A stretch of 64,000 bases of DNA from Prauserella endophytica (GTDB lineage Bacteria; Actinomycetota; Actinomycetes; Mycobacteriales; Pseudonocardiaceae): assembly GCF_005146945.1 (NCBI RefSeq), contig NZ_SWMS01000014.1, positions 62,001 to 126,000 on the forward strand, given 5' to 3'. This document shows positions 1 through 7,732 of this stretch, piece by piece. The notes under the pieces are model-generated. The model was not told the origin of the DNA, did not search any database, and saw nothing but the letters and a program-made list of their open reading frames with translations. Both the position numbers and the translations under genes were made by a program. Position 1 is the stretch's first letter. Each line of letters starts with the position of its first letter.

Positions 1-440
1 GTCCACACACGACGTGCGTAGTCGGCGCCCACGATGTGCCAAGCGAGCAGGGTCGCGCCCACCTTGACCATCTGTGGGTAGGTGACGCCGTTGGCCTCCA
101 TCTCGGCGCGCCGCTTGGGGCCGATGAGGTCTAGGTACAGCTCGACTTCGCCAGCGTCGTCGAGGTCGAGGTCCTTTCGGGGCTTGGGCCCGTGCTCGGC
201 CAGGTGGGCGACGACCTCGTCCACGCTTGGCTCGCGGCCGAGCTGGTCGGTCAGCGTCTCGATCGCCTCGACGCGGGCCTTCGCGGCGCGGCGCATCTCC
301 TCGCGGAGTTGCACGATCTGAATGCCGCGAGCCATCGGGATCGCCGCGGGGAATGCGTACTGCTTGCCATTGATGGGCAGGACGAGGGGCTTGTCGGTGG
401 TGTCGTCCTGGTAGTCAACGAGGTCGGGGAAGGTGGTCAC
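1..440 (-). CDS. Tail assembly chaperone, DUF7426-like (partial, runs off left edge)
   Basis: An open frame runs from a GTG at 440 to base 1 without a stop, so only the first 146 codons are seen. The protein begins VTTFPDLVDYQDD, has a central segment AIPMARGIQIVQLREEM and later YLDLIGPKRRAEMEANG, and is helical and charged. It follows the tail tube gene with a 19-nt gap, the usual place of the tail assembly chaperone before the tape measure gene. The sequence resembles actinophage DUF7426 chaperones. Such genes often make a longer product by programmed frameshift; the place for that would be outside the window. Function is inferred from family resemblance and position. Confidence 0.7.
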   Translation of the reverse strand, partial: MTTFPDLVDYQDDTTDKPLVLPINGKQYAFPAAIPMARGIQIVQLREEMRRAAKARVEAIETLTDQLGREPSVDEVVAHLAEHGPKPRKDLDLDDAGEVELYLDLIGPKRRAEMEANGVTYPQMVKVGATLLAWHIVGADYARRVW

Positions 441-459
441 GGTCCTGGCTACCTCTCGG

Positions 460-951
460 TTACGGGGTCGGCGGCGTGTACGTGAACGGCGTGAGCGCGC
501 CAGCGCCGGTGATGTTGCAGTTGAACGGCGAGACGCCCTTGACGTCGCCGCCGGTGCCGCTCCAGTTCGCGGAGCCGCGTCCCTGGTAGCCCTTGTTGTT
601 GTCCGTGCGGTACATGCGCACCTGCACGTAGGCGTCCGATCCGGTGGCGATACCGGCCGCCTTGAGTGCTTCCTGGCCGGGGTCCTCGACAGGGGAGGCT
701 TCCTCGCCGGTGAAGCCTTCGAAGCCGGTCACATTCAGGGTCCACGACCGGAAGGTGGTGAGGCTGTCGGACCAGCCGTCGGAGTCGAAGTCGGAGGTGT
801 CGACCTCCTCGGGGGACAGCTCGAGCGGAATCGAGGTGAGGCCGCGCACGGGGACCCAGTTCGGGGTCTCCTCGGTGCCGGTGTTGATCTCCAGCCGCTG
901 GAAGCGGACGGCCCTCTTCTTGAGCTGCGCCGGGGGCGCGGGTGTCGTCAC
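460..951 (-). CDS. Major tail (tube) protein
   Basis: 163 residues with a GTG start sharing a GTGA overlap with the stop of the tail terminator gene. The composition is beta-rich, with acidic and Ser/Thr/Gly-rich stretches such as LELSPEEVDTSDFDSDGW and a C-terminal YTPPTP. Size, composition and position, directly after the tail terminator and before the chaperone, fit a siphovirus tail tube protein that polymerises around the tape measure. No catalytic motif is expected or seen. The call rests mainly on synteny. Confidence 0.7.
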   Translation of the reverse strand: MTTPAPPAQLKKRAVRFQRLEINTGTEETPNWVPVRGLTSIPLELSPEEVDTSDFDSDGWSDSLTTFRSWTLNVTGFEGFTGEEASPVEDPGQEALKAAGIATGSDAYVQVRMYRTDNNKGYQGRGSANWSGTGGDVKGVSPFNCNITGAGALTPFTYTPPTP

Positions 952-1412
952 GGTGTGACCTCCATGATCAGTGCGTACAGTTGGAACGACACCGACCAGC
1001 GCGGCCGGCCGTTCGCGTCGGGCCCCAGCCAGAACGGCTGGGGCTCGTTCGCGTCACACGAGAAGATCTCTTGCTCGTGCTCTGTGCCTGCCGCCCACGT
1101 GATCGCCGCGGTATCCCGCAACGCCAACCGGATCGCCTCGGCGTCGTCGTGCCCGACCTGCCACGGCGTACCGACCGCATCCCGGAGGACGACCTGTAAC
1201 TCGGGTCGCTCGTAGCCGGAGAGGTCGGTGCTGGGAAAGCCAGTTCGAGGAATGACGCAAACGCAGCGGTCCGGTGTGGACGGCATGTCGACGACGAATG
1301 CTGGGCGTGCGTCGGCGGGGCCTTGGCCGTCGTAGCGGGCAAGGCCGAGCGACGCGAGATGCAGAGCACCCGACTTCGGCAACACACCACGACGATGTGG
1401 CCGGGGTGTCAC
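948..1412 (-). CDS. Tail terminator / minor capsid protein (HK97 gp10-neighbourhood)
   Basis: 154 residues from GTG 1412; an internal GTG at 1385 (VLPKSGALHLASLGLA) is an equally plausible start because similar proteins begin near this segment. It contains PDRCVCVIPRTGF, RPELQVVLRD and a C-terminal RWSVSFQLYALIMEV, the pattern of small tail-completion proteins (minor capsid protein 3-like) that cap the tail tube and join it to the head. It lies in order between a connector gene and the tail tube gene. A hairpin sits just upstream at 1418-1438. Confidence 0.6.
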   Translation of the reverse strand: MTPRPHRRGVLPKSGALHLASLGLARYDGQGPADARPAFVVDMPSTPDRCVCVIPRTGFPSTDLSGYERPELQVVLRDAVGTPWQVGHDDAEAIRLALRDTAAITWAAGTEHEQEIFSCDANEPQPFWLGPDANGRPRWSVSFQLYALIMEVTP

Positions 1413-1417
1413 CCGGC

Positions 1418-1438
1418 CACTTGACTGGAAATCAAGTG
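1418..1438. repeat. Short perfect inverted repeat between tail genes
   Basis: CACTTGA, a 7-base loop CTGGAAA, then TCAAGTG. It occupies the 30-nt gap between the stop of the upstream connector gene (1443) and the start of the tail terminator gene (1412). It could be an RNA hairpin that tunes translation or processing of the late message. No T-tract follows on either strand, so a classical terminator is unlikely. Confidence 0.45.
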
Positions 1439-1442
1439 AAGG

Positions 1443-1781
1443 TCAGCCGCCGAGGACGTCCTTGACCGCGTCGGCGATGTGCTGCTGCAGTCGCTGCTCG
1501 TTCAGCCGGAACGGGTCACCGAGGTACTTCGCCTTCCGGCCCGTGTCGTGCTGCCAAGTGATCTCCTCGTGCTGCCGAGCGGCATACACCGTGTCGTAGG
1601 AGACCGCTCCCTCGAACCCGTCGGGCGTGTCCACAATGGTCACCTTGCGCGAGCGGTCCAGGTCGCCCTGATCGAGCGGCACCTCCGCGCCGGAAAGCCG
1701 CGACAACTCCTCCATCGCCTCGCGGCCACCGCGCCGAAACGCTTCTAACACCAGGTCGTCGTCCGGGATGTTGAGGCTCAC
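1443..1781 (-). CDS. Head-tail connector / minor capsid protein
   Basis: 112 residues, GTG start overlapping the previous stop by 4 nt. It contains VTIVDTPDGFEGAVSYDTVYAARQHEE and ITWQHDTGRKAKYL, typical of the small tail-completion proteins found between head closure and tail terminator in HK97-like morphogenesis clusters. It probably acts at the neck of the particle. The assignment is from motif resemblance and gene order. Confidence 0.6.
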   Translation of the reverse strand: MSLNIPDDDLVLEAFRRGGREAMEELSRLSGAEVPLDQGDLDRSRKVTIVDTPDGFEGAVSYDTVYAARQHEEITWQHDTGRKAKYLGDPFRLNEQRLQQHIADAVKDVLGG

Positions 1782-2104
1782 GACACGTGCACCTCGTGGT
1801 GCATGACCGTGCCGTCGAACCACGTCAGGGTCTCGACCATCTCGACCCGCCGCCAGTCCGGCGCGCCGCCGCCCTGCGCGAGCTGGTCGCCGACCTTCGG
1901 CTCCCACGCCGCGGGAACGTACACCGTGCCCGTGAGCAGCACGACACGGCCCTCGGGCGTCTGGATCTGCCGCGAGGTGCGCTCCCAACGGCCGTAGCCG
2001 GACATGGCCTCACCGAACGTCGGACCGTCGGGGCCGTCAGGGATCTGCCGCCGGAACCACACCGGATCCGCAGTGGGGATGATTGTGCCGAGCAGGCTCA
2101 CCAT
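1778..2104 (-). CDS. Head closure / head-tail stopper protein
   Basis: 108 residues. Adjacent ATG (2104) and GTG (2101) codons start the frame MVSLLGTIIP; ATG 2104 overlaps the end of the preceding connector gene. The sequence GRVVLLTGTVYVPAAWEPKVGDQL followed by RRVEMVETLTWFDG suggests a small beta-barrel, as in head closure proteins of siphoviruses. Its position, second in the connector run, agrees. Confidence 0.55.
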   Translation of the reverse strand: MVSLLGTIIPTADPVWFRRQIPDGPDGPTFGEAMSGYGRWERTSRQIQTPEGRVVLLTGTVYVPAAWEPKVGDQLAQGGGAPDWRRVEMVETLTWFDGTVMHHEVHVS

Positions 2105-2538
2105 GTCGCCACGCTCCCGCCGATCAGGCCAGCGCTTGCCAGCGCCTCGACAGCGGGCCACGGGAGCAGCGTCTCCCGCCCGTAGCCGACACCGTTCGCC
2201 GCGCCACCGCCCGAGGCGGTGCCATCCACTTCGAGCTTCCCGGCCTTCACCCGGCCACCGCGCTCGACGATCTCGGCGAGGCCGCCGAGGGCGGCCTGCG
2301 TCTTCCGCTGTTCGAGCTTCGCGCGCACGACCTCGCCCACCGCAGCGACGATGTCGCGGCGCACCTCGGCGTCCTCGGCGCGCTGGGTGGTCTCGTCGAT
2401 GGGCGGCCAGCGCAGGATCTTCCCGCGCAGCGTGCGCACCGCGGCGTCGATGTCGCGCTGCAGTTGCGCCTCCGGGTAGTCCGTCGGCAGGTCTTCGCCG
2501 AGATATTCGCGGATGTCGGCGGTGGTTGCCCAGATCAT
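2098..2538 (-). CDS. Head-tail adaptor (gp6-like connector)
   Basis: 146 residues from ATG 2538. The N-terminal part (TTADIREYLGEDLPTDYPEAQ) followed by amphipathic helices (AAVRTLRGKILRWPP, VAAVGEVVRAKLEQRK) is the helical pattern of HK97 gp6-type adaptors that bind below the portal. It starts the connector block, 4 nt overlapping the adhesin-like gene upstream. The Gly-rich C-terminus (TASGGGAANGVGYG) is probably flexible. Confidence 0.6.
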   Translation of the reverse strand: MIWATTADIREYLGEDLPTDYPEAQLQRDIDAAVRTLRGKILRWPPIDETTQRAEDAEVRRDIVAAVGEVVRAKLEQRKTQAALGGLAEIVERGGRVKAGKLEVDGTASGGGAANGVGYGRETLLPWPAVEALASAGLIGGSVATW

Positions 2539-3107
2539 GCGATGACCTCCACAGGTGCGGTGGGTTGCCAGCCCATGCCGTCCCATCGCAGCGGGTCGGC
2601 GAGCGGCACCCATGCGGTGCCGTTCCATCGGTAGGCGCGCGCCCCCGCGGGTGCGTCGACGGACGCCACGAGGATGTTGTCGATACGGAACGCTGGACCG
2701 GCCGCGCTCACGGACCACGTGAACCGCCACTCGACGCGGGCTGCCGTTTCCGGGGCGGTCAGCGTGCCCGAAGCCTCTGCCCACTCGGCCGAGCGCGGCA
2801 TGTCGATGGTGTCCTCGCGTATGAGCGCGTTCCCGGCGTCGATCCAGCGGACGCGCCACGCCACTGCGGGCATCGTCGCGACGGCCTCCCGATACCGCAC
2901 GCGGAACGTGTAGTTGGTGCCCGGCGCGGTGACCACGGCGGGCGTCTCCATCCGCATCACCGCGGAGCCGAACGCCTCGGTCGTCGTGGCGAGTAGCGAG
3001 GCCGGTGGACTGTACGCATCGCCGGTGTCGCGTGCGATTTGGCAGCCGTACCACGCGGCGTGCGCTTCGAGGTCGGTGTCGAACGTGGCGTCGACGATCA
3101 CGGCCAT
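2535..3107 (-). CDS. Phage structural protein, carbohydrate-binding-like
   Basis: 190 residues, ATG at 3107. The body (APGTNYTFRVRYREAVATM, RVEWRFTWSVSAAGPAFRIDNI) reads as a beta-sandwich like carbohydrate-binding modules seen in actinophage minor tail proteins, and the C-terminus has YRWNGTAWVPLADPLRWDG repeats rich in Trp. It sits directly after the fibre gene and before the adaptor. A role in host surface binding is inferred from composition and neighbours only. Confidence 0.5.
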   Translation of the reverse strand: MAVIVDATFDTDLEAHAAWYGCQIARDTGDAYSPPASLLATTTEAFGSAVMRMETPAVVTAPGTNYTFRVRYREAVATMPAVAWRVRWIDAGNALIREDTIDMPRSAEWAEASGTLTAPETAARVEWRFTWSVSAAGPAFRIDNILVASVDAPAGARAYRWNGTAWVPLADPLRWDGMGWQPTAPVEVIA

Positions 3108-3109
3108 GC

Positions 3110-3907
3110 TCAAGCCCCCGAGTCGGCGAACCACAGGTCACGAGTGGTGAGGCCAGGAGGCACGTTGCCGGGGTTCGTGCCACCGAGCCACACCACCGGG
3201 CGCGTGGTGGGACGCTGGGGCCAACCGGTGTCCGGGTCGTAGGCCAGGGTGACGGCGACGTCGGACAGGTCCGGTTGCTCCTGCGCCGTCGTGAGCGCCG
3301 CGGCGAGCCCGTCGATGTCGGCGATCTGGTGACGGTGCTCTGCGGGCGCGGCCTCCAGCGCGTCAAGGCGCGTGTCGATGTCGACCAGCGCCGCAGGAAG
3401 CCCGGCCACGTCGGCGGGCGCGTGCGTGTGCGGCGAGGGCGGGAACGCGCTTGGCTTGCCGGTGACCTCGGTCCACGCGACCGAACCGGCGGCGACGGTG
3501 ACGTCGACGTTGCCGGCCTCGTCGGGCCCGACGCCGTTCACGGTGGCGACGACACGATGCAGCCCGCCCAGCGGCACGGTGTCCGCCGCCGAGGCGAGCG
3601 CGAGCGGCCCGTCGCCATCGGGCAGGGCGAACGTCTTCACGAACGTCCGCTCGCCGACGCGCACCGTGGCAGTCCACGTCCGCCCGGCTGGCGCCGCGAC
3701 GTCGGTGCGGGGAAGCAACGTCTCCGCGTGCCCGTTCGCGTCGAACGTGGCCGAGATCGTGGCAGGGGCGACCAGGACGCCGTTGAGCACGCACCACGGC
3801 GCGCCGGTCTGCTGATACTCCAGCGACGCCCCTTGCACCGTCTGGCCGGTGAGCGCGACAAGGTCGCACACCACCTGCCGTTTCGGCCACGAGTCCGGCC
3901 ACGTCAT
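3110..3907 (-). CDS. Tail fibre / minor tail protein
   Basis: 265 residues from ATG 3907. Residues about 1-130 form a beta-rich domain; around residues 145-170 is the fibre-type signature WTEVTGKPSAFPPSPHTHAP, followed by a heptad-like stretch LVDIDTRLDALEAAPAEHRH and a C-terminal WLGGTNPGNVPPGLTTRDLWF. Such EVTGKPS..HTH segments are common in trimeric receptor-binding fibres. It lies between the holin-like gene and the adhesin-like gene, away from the tail genes, which is unusual. Confidence 0.65.
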   Translation of the reverse strand: MTWPDSWPKRQVVCDLVALTGQTVQGASLEYQQTGAPWCVLNGVLVAPATISATFDANGHAETLLPRTDVAAPAGRTWTATVRVGERTFVKTFALPDGDGPLALASAADTVPLGGLHRVVATVNGVGPDEAGNVDVTVAAGSVAWTEVTGKPSAFPPSPHTHAPADVAGLPAALVDIDTRLDALEAAPAEHRHQIADIDGLAAALTTAQEQPDLSDVAVTLAYDPDTGWPQRPTTRPVVWLGGTNPGNVPPGLTTRDLWFADSGA

Positions 3908-3910
3908 CGG

Positions 3911-4171
3911 TCAGGCCTCGGTGCCCGGGTCGTGCGCGATGACCGCGTCGCAGCCGCCGAGCTTCGCGACTGGGGTCACGTTCTTGCGCACGAGGAACGT
4001 GAGCACGAACGAGCCGATCACGCCGACGACAGTGACGATCGCGTTGACCGTCACGTCATCGATGGTGAGCCAGCCGACGCCGACCAGGGCGACGAGCACG
4101 GTGCGCACGCCCTCGGCGAGCTGCGCGGGCTCGGTCGCGGCGAGCCGGGCCAGGATCTCTCGAATGGACAT
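3911..4171 (-). CDS. Putative holin
   Basis: 86 residues from ATG 4171. Two hydrophobic segments, about 21-38 (VRTVLVALVGVGWLTI) and 43-62 (VNAIVTVVGVIGSFVLTFLV), are joined by a short acidic turn, with a charged start (MSIREILARL) and a short polar tail. Size and two-helix layout match actinophage holins, which form the membrane lesion that releases endolysin. It follows the endolysin gene in the same direction. Confidence 0.65.
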   Translation of the reverse strand: MSIREILARLAATEPAQLAEGVRTVLVALVGVGWLTIDDVTVNAIVTVVGVIGSFVLTFLVRKNVTPVAKLGGCDAVIAHDPGTEA

Positions 4172-4192
4172 CGTGGGTGTCTGCCTTCCTGG

Positions 4193-5134
4193 TCAGGGCC
4201 GGGGAGCGATGGAGATGCGGAACGGGCGGTCGGACCGATACCAGATGTCGATCTTCGCCGTGCCCTGAGGCAGGATCACCGACTTGCCAGCCGTTTCCCA
4301 GACGACGAAGTCGTTGAGGACTGACCCGGAGCCGCCAGGGTTCTTGTTGTTCGGCCCGGACATTGGCTTCGCTTGGTTCTTCCACGTGTTTATGCGGTGG
4401 ATCACGACAGCGCGGTCGTGCGCGGGCGCGATCACGAGGTCATGCTCGCGCAGGATCGACGGCACCGGGATAGATTCGCAGCGCCAGATCCCGCCTTCGG
4501 CGCCACCTGCGGGCAGGGTTTCCATGTGGTCTCCTCCGTAGAGCTCGGCGTAGCTGGTGGACGGCTTCGGCGTGGCCGGAGCGGCCGATCCGTTGATGAT
4601 CGACTGCACGCGGGTGCGGAATCCGGCCATGCCGCCCGGCCAGGATCGGATGTCGATCTTCCGGCTGGGGGCCCACTCGTTGTGCCCGATCACGCGTCCG
4701 GTCGGGAGCTTGTAGAAGCGGGCGAGTGCGGCGCACAGTCGCGGGTAGGCGTCGAGCATGGCGGGCGTCCAGTCGCCGTCGCCGCCCTCTTCGGCCTCGA
4801 TGCCGATCGTGTTGGCGTTGCCGTTCGCGCCAATCCCTTGGTAGTAGCCCGATCCGGCGTGGTAGGCGAGCCCGGCGGCGACGAGGAACACCGTGCCATC
4901 GCGGCCGAGGCCGAGGTTGCACAGCGGCCCCGGAAGCCCGGACCGTCCAAACGTGACGATCGACTTCGACGGATAGTTGTCAGCCGGACGGGTCGTGTCC
5001 GGCGTGGCCGTCCAGTGGCACACGACGCCCTTCACGGACGACATGCCACCGTGGCCCCGGTTCCTCCATCCGTCGACATGCACAACGGGAAGCCGGGCAC
5101 TGGCGACGGCGAGATCAAGGTTGGTCAGCCACAC
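4193..5134 (-). CDS. Endolysin: N-acetylmuramoyl-L-alanine amidase
   Basis: 313 residues, GTG start at 5134. The N-terminal amidase_2-type domain (about 25-180) shows GVVCHWTAT with the zinc-binding His40, GLAYHAGSGY, the catalytic-type Glu in IGIEAEEG, and IGHNEWAPSRKIDIR giving His151 and Asp161. The C-terminal part (about 200-313) is a separate beta-rich region, FVVWETAGKSVILPQGTAKIDIWY, probably for cell-wall binding. It cleaves the amide bond between muramic acid and the peptide stem at lysis. A collagen-like membrane protein precedes it and a holin-like gene follows it. Confidence 0.88.
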   Translation of the reverse strand: MWLTNLDLAVASARLPVVHVDGWRNRGHGGMSSVKGVVCHWTATPDTTRPADNYPSKSIVTFGRSGLPGPLCNLGLGRDGTVFLVAAGLAYHAGSGYYQGIGANGNANTIGIEAEEGGDGDWTPAMLDAYPRLCAALARFYKLPTGRVIGHNEWAPSRKIDIRSWPGGMAGFRTRVQSIINGSAAPATPKPSTSYAELYGGDHMETLPAGGAEGGIWRCESIPVPSILREHDLVIAPAHDRAVVIHRINTWKNQAKPMSGPNNKNPGGSGSVLNDFVVWETAGKSVILPQGTAKIDIWYRSDRPFRISIAPRP

Positions 5135-5158
5135 GCGAGCAACCGTGCGGCCCCAGTG

Positions 5159-5812
5159 TCACCCCTTGGCGAGGGTTGGAACCGTTGTCGGTGGCGGCTC
5201 CGCAGTGCAGGTGTACGTCGGCGACTCGTCCGGCGAGCCAGCGTCGCGCGTGCACGACTGCTCGCGGCCCGCCGCGTCCGTCCACGTCCACCCTGCGGGT
5301 GGCTCGCCGTCCTCACCGGGGGCCCCAGCGGGACCGACCGGTCCGGCAGGCCCAGCAGGGCCGGCAGGACCAGCGGGCCCGGATTCGCCATCAGCGCCAT
5401 CCGCGCCCGGCTCGCCATCGACACCGTCAGCGCCATTCGCGCCGTCTGCGCCGGACTGGCCGTCCTCACCGGCAGGGCCGGTGTCGCCGCGCTCGCCCTG
5501 CGGACCACGGGGACCAGGCGGCCCCTGCTCGCCCCGCGGCCCGCGAGCACCCCGGACCGGCTCGACCTTCGGCACCCCACCGAGTTCCCGAACCTGATCA
5601 GCCAGCACCGCAGCCGCCGAGGCATTCTCCGACGCCCGCGACTGCAGCGTCTCGATCTCGTCCTGCATCGAGCTCCGGTCCAGGAGCCACACGACGAAGA
5701 ACACCAGGACCCCGGCGATGGTCAGGCCCGCCGCAGCCCAGATCGTGCGGTGCCCGCGGCGGTCACGCGCACGCTCGGCCGCGGCCTCGACACGCCGATC
5801 GAACTCAGTCAC
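5159..5812 (-). CDS. Membrane-anchored collagen-like protein
   Basis: 217 residues; GTG at 5812 overlaps the upstream stop (GTGA). Residues about 24-44 form one membrane helix (IWAAAGLTIAGVLVFFVVWL), 47-78 a coiled-coil-like stretch, 88-169 about 27 Gly-X-Y triplets rich in PAG and ADG, and the end holds a two-cysteine segment (QSCTRD..YTCTA). Gly-X-Y rods are known from phage fibres, but an N-terminal membrane anchor next to lysis genes suggests instead a spanin-like or envelope-spanning role. No function can be assigned from sequence alone. Confidence 0.7.
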   Translation of the reverse strand: MTEFDRRVEAAAERARDRRGHRTIWAAAGLTIAGVLVFFVVWLLDRSSMQDEIETLQSRASENASAAAVLADQVRELGGVPKVEPVRGARGPRGEQGPPGPRGPQGERGDTGPAGEDGQSGADGANGADGVDGEPGADGADGESGPAGPAGPAGPAGPVGPAGAPGEDGEPPAGWTWTDAAGREQSCTRDAGSPDESPTYTCTAEPPPTTVPTLAKG

Positions 5813-6039
5813 CGGTCATCACCGCCCTCGCGGCGGATCCGCAGTGCCTCGGCGATCTCCTCGGGCGTGATCTCCCCGTCCTCGGCTGCGGCGAGCAGCC
5901 GGTCGGCAGCGGCCTCACGTGCGGCGCCTCGCCGTTCCCTGGTGCTGGTACGGAACGCGGTGACGACCACAGCGATCGCGCCACCCAGGGCGGTGACGAG
6001 ACCTGCGAGTGCTGTGATGAGCGCTGCGACCTCACTCAC
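5809..6039 (-). CDS. Small one-TM protein, lysis cassette
   Basis: 76 residues, GTG at 6039 directly abutting the previous stop. The start VSEVAALITALAGLVTALGGAIAVVVTAF is one long hydrophobic helix; the rest is charged (RERRGAAREAAADRLLAAAEDGEITPEEIAEALRIRR in parts) with an EF-like acidic turn. It may be a second holin-type or antiholin protein given its place before the endolysin. Function inferred from topology and context. Confidence 0.6.
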   Translation of the reverse strand: MSEVAALITALAGLVTALGGAIAVVVTAFRTSTRERRGAAREAAADRLLAAAEDGEITPEEIAEALRIRREGGDDR

Positions 6040-6252
6040 TCACACCTCGTCGAACGTCTCGCCAGGAGTCATGTCCTGGCCCTGGAGGTCGGGCACCGGC
6101 TCGCCGAAATCGTCGGTCGGGCCGCTGGTGTCGTCGGGCTCGTTCGCGCCGGGCGCGGGCACCTCGACGTAACCGAGGTGGCGGAACACCGCCTCACGCT
6201 GCCCTGTCGCGTAGTGCGGATGACCGCCCTCACGCTGCGCCAACCACGGCAT
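6040..6252 (-). CDS. Hypothetical phage protein
   Basis: 70 residues from ATG 6252 with a good ribosome binding site (GGAGG, 9 nt upstream). The N-terminus MPWLAQREGGHPHYATG is followed by a short conserved-looking GYVEVP and an acidic, Gly/Pro-rich tail ending GETFDEV. It opens the lysis/fibre cassette, just downstream of the hairpin that closes the capsid module. I do not recognise it. Confidence 0.55.
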   Translation of the reverse strand: MPWLAQREGGHPHYATGQREAVFRHLGYVEVPAPGANEPDDTSGPTDDFGEPVPDLQGQDMTPGETFDEV

Positions 6253-6287
6253 ACCTGGTCCTCCAGTCCACGATCAATGTTGCAGGT

Positions 6288-6356
6288 GGGAGCCCCGGCG
6301 TGTCCACCTTCCCCAGGCGACCCGTCCACCACCACGGACCACACACCGGGGCTCCC
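6288..6356. terminator. Hairpin separating capsid and lysis/fibre modules
   Basis: GGGAGCCCCGG at 6288-6298 pairs perfectly with CCGGGGCTCCC at 6346-6356 across a 47-nt loop that has further partial pairing. It lies right after the stop of the SAP-domain gene (6360) in the direction of transcription. There is no U-tract, so it may attenuate or mark an RNA processing point rather than fully terminate. Confidence 0.45.
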
Positions 6357-6359
6357 GGT

Positions 6360-6704
6360 CTACTCGGCGAGCTTCGCGTTGACTCGCTCGGCGAGCTCGG
6401 CCTTGGTGCCGCTGGTGGGCAGCCCCAGCTCGCCGGCCATGCTCTTGAGCTCGTCGAGGCTGTGCTCGTCGGGCGACACCGCGCCCTGCTCTCCCTGCTC
6501 GGCGGGCTGCTCGTCGCCGCCCTCCGACCGCTCGCCCTCGGCCTGCTCGTCGAACAGCCTCGGCTCGTCCTGCTCCGCGCCCTGCTGGGTGAGGCCCTGC
6601 GTGGTCTCCGCGTAGCCGACGTTTCCATCGTCCACCTCGGGGCCACGCTCGGAGCCTGGTACCTCGCGCGCCTGGTAATGCCGTCGGTACAGCATCGGGA
6701 TCAC
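6360..6704 (-). CDS. SAP-domain phage protein
   Basis: 114 residues, GTG 6704 overlapping the capsid stop (GTGA). The middle is very acidic and Gln/Glu-rich (GERSEGGDEQPAEQGEQG). The C-terminus SLDELKSMAGELGLPTSGT continues as KAELAERVNAKL, a SAP-like helix-extended loop-helix nucleic-acid-binding motif. Proteins of this type commonly follow the capsid gene in actinophages, near the head-tail connector position. Role unknown; perhaps DNA-contacting at the portal vertex. Confidence 0.6.
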   Translation of the reverse strand: MIPMLYRRHYQAREVPGSERGPEVDDGNVGYAETTQGLTQQGAEQDEPRLFDEQAEGERSEGGDEQPAEQGEQGAVSPDEHSLDELKSMAGELGLPTSGTKAELAERVNAKLAE

Positions 6705-7555
6705 GCCGGCTGGGGAGCGAAGCGGGCGACACCGAGGCGACGGGTCGCCCGGTACACGCCGTAGTGGACGTTCGTGGTGATGATCGTCGAACGGGCGAGG
6801 ATGTCCCGGTCGGTCTCGACCATCGGCCGCCGCTTGTAGGCCAGCAGGATCGAGTCCCGCCGCACCAGGCGCGCGCCGTTGACGGCCCGCCCGGACACGA
6901 TTAGCGGGATGCCGTAGACGGAGCCGATCGCCCCGCGGAACAGGGTGGCGTTCGCACCAGCCTTATCGGCGGTCTGGAATCGGTCATCCTCCATGACCGC
7001 GATCTGCTCCTGCGGCGAGATCACGAGACCGGCGAATGCGTCGGCCCAGTCGCCCTCGTCGAGCTCGCCGAACTCGGCGATCGCCCTACCGAGAGTGTCG
7101 ATCGAGAATGGTACCTGCGCGGGTGTGGTCGCACCGTCGGTGACGTCGACGGACCCAGGACCTGCGGCGTCAATCACGGCGAACAGGTCCTTGTCGATCT
7201 TCTGCGCGACGCCCCGCGTGAGCTGGCGGCGGGCCTCCGGCTCGGGATCCTGGATCGGGTCCATGCGGGCCTTGTCGGTGAGCTCGACGCCCTTTGCCGC
7301 CTCCTTGACGGTCATCTTCTCACCGTCGGTGTCCATCTTGACCGGCACGATGACGTCGGTCTCAGCGATGTCCTCGGCGTCACCGATGTAGTTCCACCAG
7401 TTCATCGAGATCTCGTTGCCGGGCTGGCCCTGCAGGCGCGTGTTGACGCGGGCCATCGGCGTGAAGCGGATCTTGTTTGGGATGTCCGCCTCGAGCATGT
7501 CTTCCCAGACCTCGGGGATGATCGGGGCGAGGTCGGTGCTCGTGGTCTGTGCCAC
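6701..7555 (-). CDS. Major capsid protein (N4-gp56-like family)
   Basis: 284 residues; GTG 7555 is preceded by AAGGAG. The N-terminus runs TDLAPIIPEVWEDMLEADIP, NKIRFTPMARVN and GNEISMNWWNYIGDAEDI, followed by LVISPQEQIAVMEDDRFQ and a C-terminal HYGVYRATRRLGVARF. This is the pattern of HK97-fold major capsid proteins of the N4-gp56 type. It follows the scaffold gene in the late operon. Direct DNA- or protein-level motifs for a protease are absent, so head maturation probably uses the separate scaffold. Confidence 0.85.
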   Translation of the reverse strand: MAQTTSTDLAPIIPEVWEDMLEADIPNKIRFTPMARVNTRLQGQPGNEISMNWWNYIGDAEDIAETDVIVPVKMDTDGEKMTVKEAAKGVELTDKARMDPIQDPEPEARRQLTRGVAQKIDKDLFAVIDAAGPGSVDVTDGATTPAQVPFSIDTLGRAIAEFGELDEGDWADAFAGLVISPQEQIAVMEDDRFQTADKAGANATLFRGAIGSVYGIPLIVSGRAVNGARLVRRDSILLAYKRRPMVETDRDILARSTIITTNVHYGVYRATRRLGVARFAPQPA

Positions 7556-7732
7556 GGTGTGTCTCCTTCGGACGGTGACGACGGGGGCTTCCGTGGTGTC
7601 GCTCGTCAGCGCCCGAGGGAGTGCTCGGGTGTCGTCCTCCTGCCGCGTGCGCGGCCCCGCCCGTTTTCCGCCCGTCGGCGCCCGGTGGAGTGGCCCGGGG
7701 TTACCTCCGTGTCGGAGAGTGGCCGGGTGGTG

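Noticed and set aside
4977-6172. Long rightward frames opposite the collagen-like and endolysin genes, including proline-rich repeats
   Set aside because: They are the complement of the Gly-X-Y codons; no ribosome site or family resemblance, and the minus-strand genes are clearly real.
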